Assembly (NCBI GenBank): GCA_022448365.1
Contig: JAKVCS010000003.1
Location: 682,001 to 746,000 of the forward strand
Length of the DNA: 64,000 nucleotides
Direction: 5' to 3'
DNA from: Saccharospirillaceae bacterium
GTDB taxonomy: Bacteria > Pseudomonadota > Gammaproteobacteria > Pseudomonadales > Oceanobacteraceae
Position numbers and translations under genes: made by a program. The notes under the pieces are model-generated. The model worked only from the letters and a program-made list of their open reading frames with translations, had not been told where the DNA came from and made no database searches. Each line of letters begins with the position of its first letter. Within the stretch, counting starts at the first letter, position 1. Shown piece by piece: positions 46,659 to 55,793 of this stretch.

Positions 46659-47908
46659 AGCACAACATTCCGACCGGCACTCTTTGCCTGATATAGGCGC
46701 TGGTCGGCAAGGCGAATCAAATCTTCCGGCTGTTCATGAGGCTGTGGTCTCTGGCAGGCGATACCTGCGCTTATCGTTACGATCCCCATTTCACTATTAC
46801 GATGCTCAATCGCCAGTTCTTCAATCGCCTGGCGTACATTGTTTGCCAGGTCCAGTGCGCCCTGCTCTTCCATCTGTGGCAACAGGATGACAAATTCTTC
46901 ACCACCGTACCGAGCACATAAATCAGTTGAACGGCGACAACCATCTGAGATGCTGGCGGCAATTCGTCGTAAACACTCGTCCCCCCTCTGGTGTCCATAA
47001 GTATCGTTGTACGCCTTAAAGGCATCGACATCGATCATCACCAGTGCCAACGACTCATTATTCCTCTGACAACGACGCCATTCGGAGTCAAATACCTGCT
47101 CAAAATGCCGGCGGTTGGCGATTTGAGTCATACTGTCTGTAGTTGATAGTAACTGCAACTTACGGGTTAAAATCTGCAAACGATCGGCCTCAAGACCAAG
47201 AATACGATTCTTTATATAGTCACTGCGGAAAGCAGCTTCCATGACGTAGGCTAAATACCCTCCCATGACCACCAGCACCAACCAGAATGTCAGAAAGTAA
47301 GGCTGCAGCGACATGATAATGCGACCGGCTTCCGAGGTGTCTGTCGACAAATCGATCTGACCGTAAATCAGAATGTAAACCAGAACCATAAAGACCGAAG
47401 TAACCAAAAAGCTGCGGTAGCTCAGTCGCATGGAAACCATGGCGAACATTTGAATTGGTAATAGCCCCAGGTGATAGGCATAGCGGGCTAAGCCTTCGAG
47501 CAGATAAATAAAATAGATAACCGATACACCCACCACGGTAATACCTACAGCAGTGAGCGGGATGATGTAACTCCCCAGCTGCGATCGTGGAATCCAGATA
47601 ACCCCCGCAAACAAAATGGCGGTGATGCAGCAACGAATCGTCAACAGCTTATACGCATGCTCGCCACCGATGTAAAAGTCTGACCAGGCAAAGGCCAGAT
47701 AGACCAGCAACCCTGCGGCAATAATTTTAATATCAGCATCAAGAAAACCGCGATTACGATGACGCAGATATTGTTTTTCGATGTCTGACGAGAAGCGCAA
47801 CGAACGAGCACTGGCCTTGAGAACCTGATTCAGCCGGTTGATCTGTTCCTCAACAGCCCTTAAGGTAGCACTTTTATTTTTTTCTGACCGGTGACTGGAT
47901 TTCAGCAC
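46646..47908 (-). CDS. Membrane-bound diguanylate cyclase (GGDEF)
   Basis: 420 aa: a polar N-terminus (about 1-55), six predicted membrane segments (about 65-230, including LLTIRCCITAILFAGVIWI and YLIYGQIDLS-flanking helices), and a C-terminal GGDEF domain. ARYGGEEFVILLP is the active motif, and RSTD five residues upstream is an I-site. The membrane part looks like a MASE-type sensor, not assigned to a named one. It stands alone between the acyltransferase (convergent) and cysK (divergent). Confidence 0.9.
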   Translation of the reverse strand: MLKSSHRSEKNKSATLRAVEEQINRLNQVLKASARSLRFSSDIEKQYLRHRNRGFLDADIKIIAAGLLVYLAFAWSDFYIGGEHAYKLLTIRCCITAILFAGVIWIPRSQLGSYIIPLTAVGITVVGVSVIYFIYLLEGLARYAYHLGLLPIQMFAMVSMRLSYRSFLVTSVFMVLVYILIYGQIDLSTDTSEAGRIIMSLQPYFLTFWLVLVVMGGYLAYVMEAAFRSDYIKNRILGLEADRLQILTRKLQLLSTTDSMTQIANRRHFEQVFDSEWRRCQRNNESLALVMIDVDAFKAYNDTYGHQRGDECLRRIAASISDGCRRSTDLCARYGGEEFVILLPQMEEQGALDLANNVRQAIEELAIEHRNSEMGIVTISAGIACQRPQPHEQPEDLIRLADQRLYQAKSAGRNVVLNNE

Positions 47909-48015
47909 AGGCTCTCCCTGACCAAATGCGGTGCCAGATCATACACACAAGCTGACAACAAAGGATGACATTGACTAAGTCTAGATGACATCCGCGACAA
48001 AGTACTGAGGAATTT

Positions 48016-48963
48016 ATGAAGGTTTACGAGGACATCAGCCAATCCATCGGCAACACGCCATTGGTGCGTATCAGCAAACTGACCAACCATCCCAGAGTTT
48101 ACGCAAAACTCGAGAACCGCAACCCGGCACAATCTGTAAAGTGTCGCATTGGCGCTAATATGATCTGGCAGGCCGAGCAGGACGGAAAACTGAAGCCCGG
48201 CATGGAAATCATTGAACCAACGAGCGGTAACACCGGTATTGCGCTTGCGTTCGTGGGCGCCGCACGAGGCTATAAAGTAACTCTGGCTATGCCAGAAACC
48301 ATGAGCCTGGAACGCCGCAAAGTGATGCAAGCACTGGGAGCAAACCTGGTATTAACCGAAGGTGCAAAAGGCATGCGCGGCGCCGTCGAGAAAGCGGGTG
48401 AGCTTCTGGCCGAAGCACCGGAACAACGCATCATGCTGCAGCAGTTTGAGAACCCGGCAAATCCGGCAATTCATGAAAAAACAACCGGCCCGGAAATCTG
48501 GCAAGATACCGATGGTGAAGTGGATGTAGTGGTAGCGGGTGTTGGTACCGGTGGTACCATTTCAGGTGTTTCGCGCTACATCAAACAGCACAAAGCCATC
48601 ACTTCCGTTGCCGTTGAGCCGACGGATTCACCGATTATCAGCCAAACTCGTGAAGGTGATACGATTAAACCAGCCCCACACAAAATCCAGGGGATCGGCG
48701 CGAATTTCATCCCGAAAAACCTAGATATCGATATCCTTGACCGCGTTGAAACCGTCAGCAACGACGAAGCGATAGAAATGACACATCGCTTAATGGCTGA
48801 AGAGGGCATCCTGGCCGGTATTTCATGCGGTGCCGCGATGGAGGCTGCGCTTCGGCTGGCAGAAGAAGAGGCATTTAAGGACAAAACCATCGTCGTTATC
48901 TTGCCAGACTCTGGTGAGCGCTACCTTACCTCTCCACTGTTCGCTGGCCGCTTTGACTCCTGA
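48016..48963 (+). CDS. cysK: Cysteine synthase A (O-acetylserine sulfhydrylase)
   Basis: A 315-aa fold-type II PLP enzyme making L-cysteine from O-acetylserine and sulphide. The PLP-lysine is in [15 protein letters not shown] (about residue 42), the substrate loop is [13 protein letters not shown], and the phosphate loop is [12 protein letters not shown]. The KCR (not KDR) and GANMIW match CysK rather than CysM. The next gene, AlkB-like, starts inside or just after its 3' end, so the two may be translationally coupled. Confidence 0.93.
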   Translation: MKVYEDISQSIGNTPLVRISKLTNHPRVYAKLENRNPAQSVKCRIGANMIWQAEQDGKLKPGMEIIEPTSGNTGIALAFVGAARGYKVTLAMPETMSLERRKVMQALGANLVLTEGAKGMRGAVEKAGELLAEAPEQRIMLQQFENPANPAIHEKTTGPEIWQDTDGEVDVVVAGVGTGGTISGVSRYIKQHKAITSVAVEPTDSPIISQTREGDTIKPAPHKIQGIGANFIPKNLDIDILDRVETVSNDEAIEMTHRLMAEEGILAGISCGAAMEAALRLAEEEAFKDKTIVVILPDSGERYLTSPLFAGRFDS

Positions 48964-49573
48964 TCATAACGATGTGCCTGGGATTAAGCAGTCTCAGGCG
49001 CAGCATCTGTTGGATGGTGATCTGGCCTATTACCCGTCAGCGTTCACAGCTGTTCAGGCTAACCGGATCTACCAATTGCTGCGCCAGGAAATTCACTGGC
49101 AGCAAGAAGAGATTTGTATTTACGGTAAAACTCACCTTATTCCACGTATGCAATGTTGGATCGGAGATCCTCATTGCAGTTATCGCTATTCAGGCAAAAC
49201 GTTCTTTCCATTCCCATGGCCAACAACCTGCCAACAACTGCTGAACAGAGTTAATGAAATTTCCGACGTGAAATTTAACAGCGTGTTGGCTAATTGGTAT
49301 CGCTCCGGCATGGATCATATGGGCTGGCACAGTGATGACGAACCTGAACTGGGTTCTGAGGCAGTGATCGCGTCGTTAAGTTTTGGCGATTGTCGCGATT
49401 TTGCACTGCGAAGAGTCGGTGAAACCCGGCAGCACACTAAGATTCCGCTGAACAATGGCAGTTTGTTGTTGATGAAAGCCGGAATGCAACAGCGTTGGCA
49501 GCATGCGCTACCACAACGGAAAAAACAAAGCCTGGCCCGGATAAATCTGACCTTCAGAAAAATAATCGCCTGA
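48953..49573 (+). CDS. AlkB-like 2-oxoglutarate/Fe(II) dioxygenase
   Basis: About 206 aa. The AlkB core has NYQ-type region [20 protein letters not shown] with the iron ligands His and Asp, and the 2-oxoglutarate arginines in ARINLTFRK near the C-terminus; [14 protein letters not shown] lies between. Members repair alkylated nucleic acid bases. The start is unclear: no ATG with RBS; TTG 48953 (overlapping the cysK stop) or GTG 48974 are the nearest options, and the longer ATG-initiated frame from 48830 lies in cysK. Reinitiation after cysK is likely. Confidence 0.83.
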   Translation: MTPDHNDVPGIKQSQAQHLLDGDLAYYPSAFTAVQANRIYQLLRQEIHWQQEEICIYGKTHLIPRMQCWIGDPHCSYRYSGKTFFPFPWPTTCQQLLNRVNEISDVKFNSVLANWYRSGMDHMGWHSDDEPELGSEAVIASLSFGDCRDFALRRVGETRQHTKIPLNNGSLLLMKAGMQQRWQHALPQRKKQSLARINLTFRKIIA

Positions 49574-49580
49574 TCAGGCG
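49567..49580. other. 14-bp palindrome at convergent gene ends
   Basis: CGCCTGATCAGGCG overlaps the AlkB-like stop TGA (49571-49573) and lies 6 nt before the end of the minus-strand neighbour. Possibly a weak end hairpin (5-bp stem, GATC loop). Confidence 0.35.
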
Positions 49581-49586
49581 CGTTTA

Positions 49587-50597
49587 TCATTCTGAAAATA
49601 CGGTTTCGATTCGGAACATAATTACCGGCGTACTCTCGTATTCAGTTTCCGACGTCCAGATAAACTCCGGAGATACCTCAGCAAATACGTAGTTTTTCCA
49701 AATCTGTCGGCGGTAACGTACCCCCGCTGCATAGGCGTTGAACGTCGCTGTTTTTTCCGTATTGCCAGAAGCACTGGCAACAAAACCCAGTGCGGCTTTC
49801 TTACTCAGGCGATGATACAAACCCGCTCCGTAGCTCAGCGTGAAATAATCATCGTTCAGTAAATAGTCAGCCCGAGCACTTAAACGAAACTGTTTTTCGA
49901 TATTAATCGGGTAATTCCCCTGCACCCGACTTGTTTCTCTCCAGCCTTCCTTAGTGAAATAAGACACCACCTGAGTGATCTTCATTTCCCATTCGGAAAA
50001 ATAGCTGTAGCGACGCGCACGAAAACGCACAAACGGATCCGGTGGCAAACCCCATTTAATTCCGGCATCAACGTTGGTTTTCCACTTATCCGATTCATTA
50101 ATGATGAAACGCAGTGCCGCGGTGTAATCCACATTTTCAACACTCTCAATCGGGTCGGCCTCACGGGCATCTGCTTCTTCATCCGATTCAAGCAGCAGAT
50201 TCAAGCGCTCATTTGTATTAGGAAACACCATTTTAACGCTGATACCGAATTTATAATCAACCGGCTTACCAAGCTCACGCCGGGTATAGAGCGACAACTT
50301 GGCACGACTGCCTTTGACATCATCGGTAGTGATATCTTCACTGAAAAAAGTATCGACAAAGAACGTATCGATATCTCCGGATATACTATCAAGATAACGC
50401 ACCAGCCAATCACGAGAGCGATCCATCGCATCCTCGGACACAGGGATGTCCTCGACATTCGATAGCTCATCCTCCGGGTCCGTAGGAAGGTCAAACTCAA
50501 GATCTTGTGCGAGATAAACAGGCTCGGTTAAGGCCGCAACATAAGCGCTCATCAGCACACCGATAACAGCAGCGGTTCCTTGCCGTACTAACGTCAT
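49587..50597 (-). CDS. Exported beta-rich protein, probable outer-membrane barrel
   Basis: 336 aa, no named family recognised. A signal-like N-terminus (LVRQGTAAVIGVLMSAYVAA) is followed by an acidic region (EFDLPTDPEDELSNVEDIP) and then repeated amphipathic strands through to the end (FRLSARADYLLNDDYFTLSY, AALGFVASASGNTEKTATF, FVFAEVSPEFIW-like YVFAEVSPEFIWTSETEY), ending in a barrel-like FRIETVFSE. I use the ATG at 50595-50597. It lies 8 nt downstream of the CDF transporter gene and is likely co-transcribed, which may point to metal-related envelope function. Confidence 0.72.
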   Translation of the reverse strand: MTLVRQGTAAVIGVLMSAYVAALTEPVYLAQDLEFDLPTDPEDELSNVEDIPVSEDAMDRSRDWLVRYLDSISGDIDTFFVDTFFSEDITTDDVKGSRAKLSLYTRRELGKPVDYKFGISVKMVFPNTNERLNLLLESDEEADAREADPIESVENVDYTAALRFIINESDKWKTNVDAGIKWGLPPDPFVRFRARRYSYFSEWEMKITQVVSYFTKEGWRETSRVQGNYPINIEKQFRLSARADYLLNDDYFTLSYGAGLYHRLSKKAALGFVASASGNTEKTATFNAYAAGVRYRRQIWKNYVFAEVSPEFIWTSETEYESTPVIMFRIETVFSE

Positions 50598-50605
50598 ATT
50601 AAAAA

Positions 50606-51475
50606 CTACACCGGGTCCTGATGAATTAAAATTTCTGCACGCGGAAAGCACTGTTGGATGGCAAGATTCACTTTTTCACCCGCCTGATGCGCCTGTAATA
50701 AGGGCTGTTGCCCGTCTAATTCGAGGTGAAACTGAATAAACTGAACACTGCCAGCCTGCCGGGTTTTTAAGTCATGCACCCCTTTCACACCGGGCTGCGA
50801 CAAAATGATTTCTTTAATCTCTCGTTCCTGATCATCGGCCAATGCCTCGTCCATCAGTACACCCAAAGCCAGCTTGGCAATGCTGTAGACACTGCGAAGT
50901 AAAATCAGAGCAATTAACAGAGCAATACACGGATCCAGCCAATCAACACCAAGATATGCACCCAGTAAGGCAACCACAACCGCAAGATTGATAAGAATAT
51001 CGCTGGCGTAGTGCTCCGAGTCAGCCTTAACCGCTAACGAGCCGGTTTGTTTCACCACCCAGCGCTGATAACCGACAAGCACCAGCGTCAACAATGTCGA
51101 AAACAGCATAACGGCCAAACTTTCGGGTAACGCCTGCAGAGGCTGGGGATTGAGGAGCCGCTCTGAAACGTGTAACAACAGAATCGTCACTGAACCTGCA
51201 ATAAAAGCCGCTTGTATCAGAGCAGCAATGCCCTCTGCCTTCGAATGCCCAAACGGATGATCATCATCAGCTGGCATTAATGCATACCGTATTGCAAAGA
51301 AATTGATAACCGATGCCACGATATCCATCAGAGAGTCGAGCATAGATGACAACACACTGGTGGAACCACTTAACCACCATATGCCCAGCTTCACCAACAA
51401 CAGCAGAGTGGCAACCGCCATGGATGCGAAAGCAGCCGTCTTAATGAGTTGGTCATGGGAACGGACAATCTGCAT
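50606..51475 (-). CDS. Cation diffusion facilitator, FieF-like
   Basis: A 289-aa CDF metal/proton antiporter with six membrane helices and a C-terminal cytoplasmic ferredoxin-like domain (about 210-289). The first metal site motif DSLMDIVASVINFFAIRYAL and ADDDHPFGHSKAEGIAALIQ match FieF/YiiP. HYASDILINLAVVVALLGAY supplies the second DXXXD-type partner. Exports Zn(II)/Fe(II)-type ions. I use ATG 51473-51475; upstream 47 residues in the same frame are not family-like. Confidence 0.93.
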   Translation of the reverse strand: MQIVRSHDQLIKTAAFASMAVATLLLLVKLGIWWLSGSTSVLSSMLDSLMDIVASVINFFAIRYALMPADDDHPFGHSKAEGIAALIQAAFIAGSVTILLLHVSERLLNPQPLQALPESLAVMLFSTLLTLVLVGYQRWVVKQTGSLAVKADSEHYASDILINLAVVVALLGAYLGVDWLDPCIALLIALILLRSVYSIAKLALGVLMDEALADDQEREIKEIILSQPGVKGVHDLKTRQAGSVQFIQFHLELDGQQPLLQAHQAGEKVNLAIQQCFPRAEILIHQDPV

Positions 51476-51702
51476 CTGACTCTCTTGAGTAGGAAATAGA
51501 AACCCGACTATATAATAATCTGCTGACGGCGAGTAGTTACGTTGGTGAGAACGGACTGCGCCTGCCAACACGCTGGTTTTGTCCACATCCATGTTTGTGG
51601 CCAACATCACATCCACTGCCGCTGACCCGAATCGGCCCTTGACCTGTCTGACTCGAATTGTTCTTATACTTTGCTGTTATCAGTACATTTTCAGGAACAG
51701 AA

Positions 51703-52572
51703 ATGGCTATTAAAAACGCTCTGGTGGTCGACGACTCCAAATCCGCTCGCATGATGTTACAGCGCCTGCTCGGGCGAATGAATGTGAAAGCAGAAGCCGT
51801 TGAAAGCGCTGAGGCCGCGCTCATGTTTCTGGATAAGTCACAACCTGATGTCATCTTTATGGACCATATGATGCCGGGTATGGATGGCCTGGAAGCCACT
51901 CAGCTGATCAAGTCCAACCCAAAGACATCCACCATACCCACCATTATGTACACGTCAAAAGAAGGTGAGGAATACTTCGATATTGCCCGTTCTCACGGAG
52001 CGGAAGGCGTGCTGGCGAAACCGGCCAATCAAGAGGCGGTAATGGCGGTTATCGAGTCACTCGATGAACCGGCCGCCAATGATGAACGTGAAACTAATCA
52101 GCCCGATGGAATCGCACTGGTTGAAGTTGATAAGCTGGTTCAGAAACATCTGAAGCTGGCGATTACAGAAGCGAAAGCAGAAATTGCTGCAGGACTGGAC
52201 AGCTCAACCCAACAATTGCAAAGCGCTCAGTTCCATCAGCTGGAGCAGATTCAGTCTCACGTTCGCCAACAACATGAAAACCTGCAAACCGAGTTGAAAC
52301 AATCGCTTGATCCGCAAACGATCTACAAGGCGACCTTGCCGCTCAATCAGCGACTTGCTGCGGCCGTTGCCGATAAGGTCAATAAAAAAGCAGCGGACGA
52401 TCTGGTTACCGTTATTCGAACGAACAAAGCAGAAAATGAAGCACTGATTGCCAGCCAAACTCAAAATTTGCAAAAGCAGATACAGCAAGCCAGTCTGAAA
52501 GCCATGATCATCGGCGCAGTGATTGGTGGCGGAATTGGCGCGATGGCAGCCGTTGCGATGACCCTTATCTGA
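51703..52572 (+). CDS. Receiver-domain protein with coiled coil and C-terminal membrane anchor
   Basis: 289 aa. The receiver (about 1-125) has all key residues: NALVVDDSKSARMM, the phospho-Asp in DVIFMDHMMPGMDG, Thr/Ser-type IMYTSKEG, and LAKPANQ with the conserved Lys. There is no DNA-binding or enzymatic output domain. Residues about 140-260 are helical/coiled, and the C-terminus is a single membrane segment with a glycine zipper (IIGAVIGGGIGAMAAVAMTL). ATG 51703 has AGGA 6 nt upstream. A membrane-tethered response regulator of this design is unusual; its partner kinase is unknown. Confidence 0.85.
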   Translation: MAIKNALVVDDSKSARMMLQRLLGRMNVKAEAVESAEAALMFLDKSQPDVIFMDHMMPGMDGLEATQLIKSNPKTSTIPTIMYTSKEGEEYFDIARSHGAEGVLAKPANQEAVMAVIESLDEPAANDERETNQPDGIALVEVDKLVQKHLKLAITEAKAEIAAGLDSSTQQLQSAQFHQLEQIQSHVRQQHENLQTELKQSLDPQTIYKATLPLNQRLAAAVADKVNKKAADDLVTVIRTNKAENEALIASQTQNLQKQIQQASLKAMIIGAVIGGGIGAMAAVAMTLI

Positions 52573-52753
52573 CGGAAAAATACAATCCTTCAGGCCAAGA
52601 TACTGATCTTGGTCTGATACCCCACCTGACAACAGACTCAAATCCAACAGTTTTCCGGTATGGCCCAAGCGTACCTTTTCATTCCCGTTACAGATAATTA
52701 CACTTAGACATGCATTTTCACAAAAGATTAATAAATCGATCAGGGAACCTATA

Positions 52754-53551
52754 ATGATCCGACTAATTGCACTGCTTAGTGTTATCGCTGCTTTAGGCGG
52801 CTGCGCTGCCGCAACACCACTTCTTGTAGCAGAGGGTGTTGGCCATGAGCTTGCCCGTCGTGATGAAGACATAAAAGTACGCGCCGCCGCAGCATTGGCT
52901 GAAGAGCCGGATCTGCTGACATTTTCAGTTCAGGCGATATCACGAGGCAAAACAGACGCAGCAGTCTCTACCTACCTGAAGGGTTATGCCGACCCGGACT
53001 ACAGCAACAACATTAAATCTCTGGCGATCTATCAGATTGGCCTGATTTATATGAATCGTTACAACGACTTCCGCGACGACAAGAAGGCTCGTGCTTATTT
53101 TAATCAGCACCGTATCGAATTCCCGGATTCACGTCTGAAGGCACGCGTGGAGAAACGTCTTCAGGTTTTACAACGGCGTCACGACGAAACGGTACAACTG
53201 ACCGCCAAACAACTATTGACCCAGGTCAACAGGGTGAAGCTGCTGGCTCGGGATGAAACACCCTTTGATGCCGAGTTGACGCCGATGAGTGAGCGTGCAA
53301 TCACGGATGAACGCGTGGAAGATGCAGAAGGGGTTTACCTGATCTTGTATGATAACCGCGCTTCTTCCGATGAAATGCGCGCAAAAGCACTCTACCAGTT
53401 GGGTCTGATTTATATGAGCCCATACAACCGCCATGGTAACAACCGTAAAGCACTCTCTTACTTCCGTAAAATTTCCAATGAATTTCCGGGTACCTCTGTC
53501 GCAAAACGTGCCGCTCAAAAAGCAAACGAACTGATTAATCGTCAGTACTGA
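52754..53551 (+). CDS. Lipoprotein with TPR-like repeats
   Basis: 265 aa. The lipobox LGGC (signal of about 16 residues, ALLSVIAALGGCAAAT) predicts lipid anchoring. The mature part is helical with two related repeats containing YQIGLIYMNRYNDFRDDKKA and YQLGLIYMSPYNRHGNNRKA about 125 residues apart, each followed by a conserved ...SYF/AYF-x-I/EFP pattern. They resemble TPR/BamD-like folds. Function unknown; likely periplasmic scaffold. Strong terminator downstream. Confidence 0.82.
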   Translation: MIRLIALLSVIAALGGCAAATPLLVAEGVGHELARRDEDIKVRAAAALAEEPDLLTFSVQAISRGKTDAAVSTYLKGYADPDYSNNIKSLAIYQIGLIYMNRYNDFRDDKKARAYFNQHRIEFPDSRLKARVEKRLQVLQRRHDETVQLTAKQLLTQVNRVKLLARDETPFDAELTPMSERAITDERVEDAEGVYLILYDNRASSDEMRAKALYQLGLIYMSPYNRHGNNRKALSYFRKISNEFPGTSVAKRAAQKANELINRQY

Positions 53552-53567
53552 GTCATTCGAAGACAAT

Positions 53568-53595
53568 AAAAAAGGAGCCAACCGGCTCCTTTTTT
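53568..53595. terminator. Bidirectional terminator
   Basis: AAAAAAGGAGCC-AACC-GGCTCCTTTTTT, a perfect 12-bp stem between the lipoprotein gene and convergent deaD. Confidence 0.95.
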
Positions 53596-53609
53596 AACGA
53601 TCAGGGACG

Positions 53610-55487
53610 TTATTGGTCCCTGGGCTTACGCTTCTTAAAACCACCAGGCTTACTATCACGACGGTCTCCACCACGGCGCTCGCTCTGACGATCGGAAGAA
53701 CGGCCACGTTCGCCTGGCTTACCACCACGATGAGGCTTCTTCGGACCACGATCCTTACGTTTTCCGTCACCTTTTGGCGCGTCAGCCTCCTTATACTCTC
53801 GCATGTTCAGCGCTTGACCACACACACGTGCTTTCTTAAGCACAGCCATGGTTGTCTCAGGCATACCTGCCGGCAAGTCAATCACCGAGAAGTTTTCCAG
53901 GATTTCAATATGACCGATATAGCGGCTTTCCAGATCAGCTTCGTTAGCAACAGCACCCACCAGGTTACCCGGACGCAGACCATCGTCATAACCAACGTTA
54001 ACCATGTAACGCTGCATTTCAACGTCTGGCTGCCCCTTCAGAGCTTTCGCCTGTTCTTCTGGCAAAGACTTACTCCGAGGCGACCGATCACGATCATTGC
54101 GATCACCGCGCTCGCGCTTCTCGCGTGGTTCGCGCTCGCGACGTTCCATCATGCGGCTATCGGCTTTTTCATCCAGGAACAACGGCTTATTGCCTTGCAA
54201 TAAGCTGGCGATTGCTGCAGCCACGTCCAACGTTTCAACCGGGTTTTCGGTTAATACAGACTCAATGATGTCTCGGAATACCTGATTTTTATCTGAGTGG
54301 ATCGCATCCACAATACGGGCCTGAAAGCGCTCTTTGCGTTTAGCATTAACGTCTTTCGCGGTTGGCAGAGGCATCTCTTCGATGGTCTGACGAGTGGCTT
54401 TTTCGATATCGCGCAACATGCGCTTTTCGCGGCCACGGACAAATACAATCGCTTCACCTTCCCGCCCGGCACGACCTGTACGGCCAATACGGTGCACGTA
54501 AGATTCCGTATCCTGAGGAATGTCGTAATTCACTACGTGACTGATACGCTCAACGTCCAGACCCCGGGCCGCAACGTCGGTTGCAACGAGAATATCCAAC
54601 TTACCCGCTTTCAACTTTTCAACCGCTTTCTCACGCAGCTGCTGGGGGATGTCACCGTTCAGCGGTGCGCACTTGAAGCCATTGGCTTGCATGAAATCAG
54701 CCACTTCTTCTGTGGCCTGTTTGGTGCGCACAAACACCATCATGGCGTCGAAGTCTTCCACTTCGCTGATACGCAACAACGCATCGTTTTTATGCACGCC
54801 GCCAACGAACCAGTAACGTTGACGAATTTTGTCGTTGGTTGTGGTTTTTGCTTTGATTTTCACCTGAACCGGATCCGTCAGGTGTTTTTCGGCGACCGCC
54901 TGAATCTCTCGCGGCATAGTTGCTGAAAACAGCGCAACCTGGCGTTGCTTCGGTGCCTGATCAAGAATCCAGTTAACGTCATCGATGAAACCCATGCGCA
55001 ACATTTCATCGGCTTCGTCCAGCACAACGGCCTTGATATCCGATAGGTTCAGCGTGCCACGACGAAGATGATCCATCACACGACCAGGCGTGCCCACTAC
55101 CCATTGTGGACCACGCTTCAATTCACGCAGCTGGCTACCATAGTCGGTACCGCCATAAATTGCAGAGACATTAATACCCGGTAGATATTTGGAGTAACTC
55201 TTAACAGCTTCAGCAACCTGCTGAGCCAGTTCACGAGTAGGTGCTAATACCAGTACCTGGGGAGCGTTCAGATCCGGTTGAGTCCGGGCAAGAATCGGCA
55301 GAGAAAACGCCGCCGTTTTGCCGGTCCCCGTTTGGGCCATACCTAAAACATCACGACCTTCCAGCAGCGTTGGGATACTGCTGGCCTGGATTGGCGATGG
55401 CTCTTCATAGCCCAGCTCCTCCAGTTTGCGTAAAATCTGAAAAGGTAAACCCAGGCTCGCAAAGCCTGTAGGGGTTGAATCGGTCAT
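53610..55487 (-). CDS. deaD: DEAD-box RNA helicase DeaD/CsdA
   Basis: A 625-aa helicase for ribosome assembly and mRNA unwinding in the cold. Motifs in order: Q-motif YEEPSPIQASSIP, Walker A AQTGTGKTAAF, PTRELAQQV, DEAD in AVVLDEADEML, SAT, and HRIGRTGRAGREGEAIVF. The DbpA/CsdA-type RNA-binding domain (about 475-560: MVNVGYDDGLRPGNLVGAVA) is followed by a basic Arg/Gly/Lys tail. ATG 55485-55487 starts MTDSTPTGFA. The 5' leader contains a strong hairpin. Confidence 0.94.
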   Translation of the reverse strand: MTDSTPTGFASLGLPFQILRKLEELGYEEPSPIQASSIPTLLEGRDVLGMAQTGTGKTAAFSLPILARTQPDLNAPQVLVLAPTRELAQQVAEAVKSYSKYLPGINVSAIYGGTDYGSQLRELKRGPQWVVGTPGRVMDHLRRGTLNLSDIKAVVLDEADEMLRMGFIDDVNWILDQAPKQRQVALFSATMPREIQAVAEKHLTDPVQVKIKAKTTTNDKIRQRYWFVGGVHKNDALLRISEVEDFDAMMVFVRTKQATEEVADFMQANGFKCAPLNGDIPQQLREKAVEKLKAGKLDILVATDVAARGLDVERISHVVNYDIPQDTESYVHRIGRTGRAGREGEAIVFVRGREKRMLRDIEKATRQTIEEMPLPTAKDVNAKRKERFQARIVDAIHSDKNQVFRDIIESVLTENPVETLDVAAAIASLLQGNKPLFLDEKADSRMMERREREPREKRERGDRNDRDRSPRSKSLPEEQAKALKGQPDVEMQRYMVNVGYDDGLRPGNLVGAVANEADLESRYIGHIEILENFSVIDLPAGMPETTMAVLKKARVCGQALNMREYKEADAPKGDGKRKDRGPKKPHRGGKPGERGRSSDRQSERRGGDRRDSKPGGFKKRKPRDQ

Positions 55488-55793
55488 ATTGTACCTGTGT
55501 TCAAGAAGCTGGGCTAAACCGTTTCCACTCTCACACAAGGGATCTGCAACTGAACAGAGGGTGAAAGCGTGTCTACGCTCACCCTTAATAAACAGTATTT
55601 GGTATTCCGACTTGCCTGTATGACGGCGACGCCCGACTTGGGGTTAATCAAAAAGGGCGGCGAGTATACCTGAAAGACCCTGCGAACGCCCGCCATTTAT
55701 GTAAATTTATGTTGGCTAAGCTATTTCCTCTACTGACATCCACTGACATAGTAGATCCGTCATACTTGCGCGAGAAATTCCGGAGCCAGAATC
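55488..55793. other. 306-bp intergenic region upstream of deaD
   Basis: Holds the deaD 5' leader on the minus strand with a stable hairpin (55558-55585), and the promoter of the WYL-type regulator on the plus strand, which I could not pinpoint. No gene or RNA recognised. Confidence 0.55.
55558..55585 (-). promoter_or_regulatory. Hairpin in the deaD 5' leader
   Basis: AGGGTGA pairs with TCACCCT and an inner GCGT with ACGC (two-base bulge), 4-nt loop, about 70 nt before the deaD ATG. No T-run. Structured leaders are common for cold-induced helicase genes; the role here is inferred. Confidence 0.4.
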
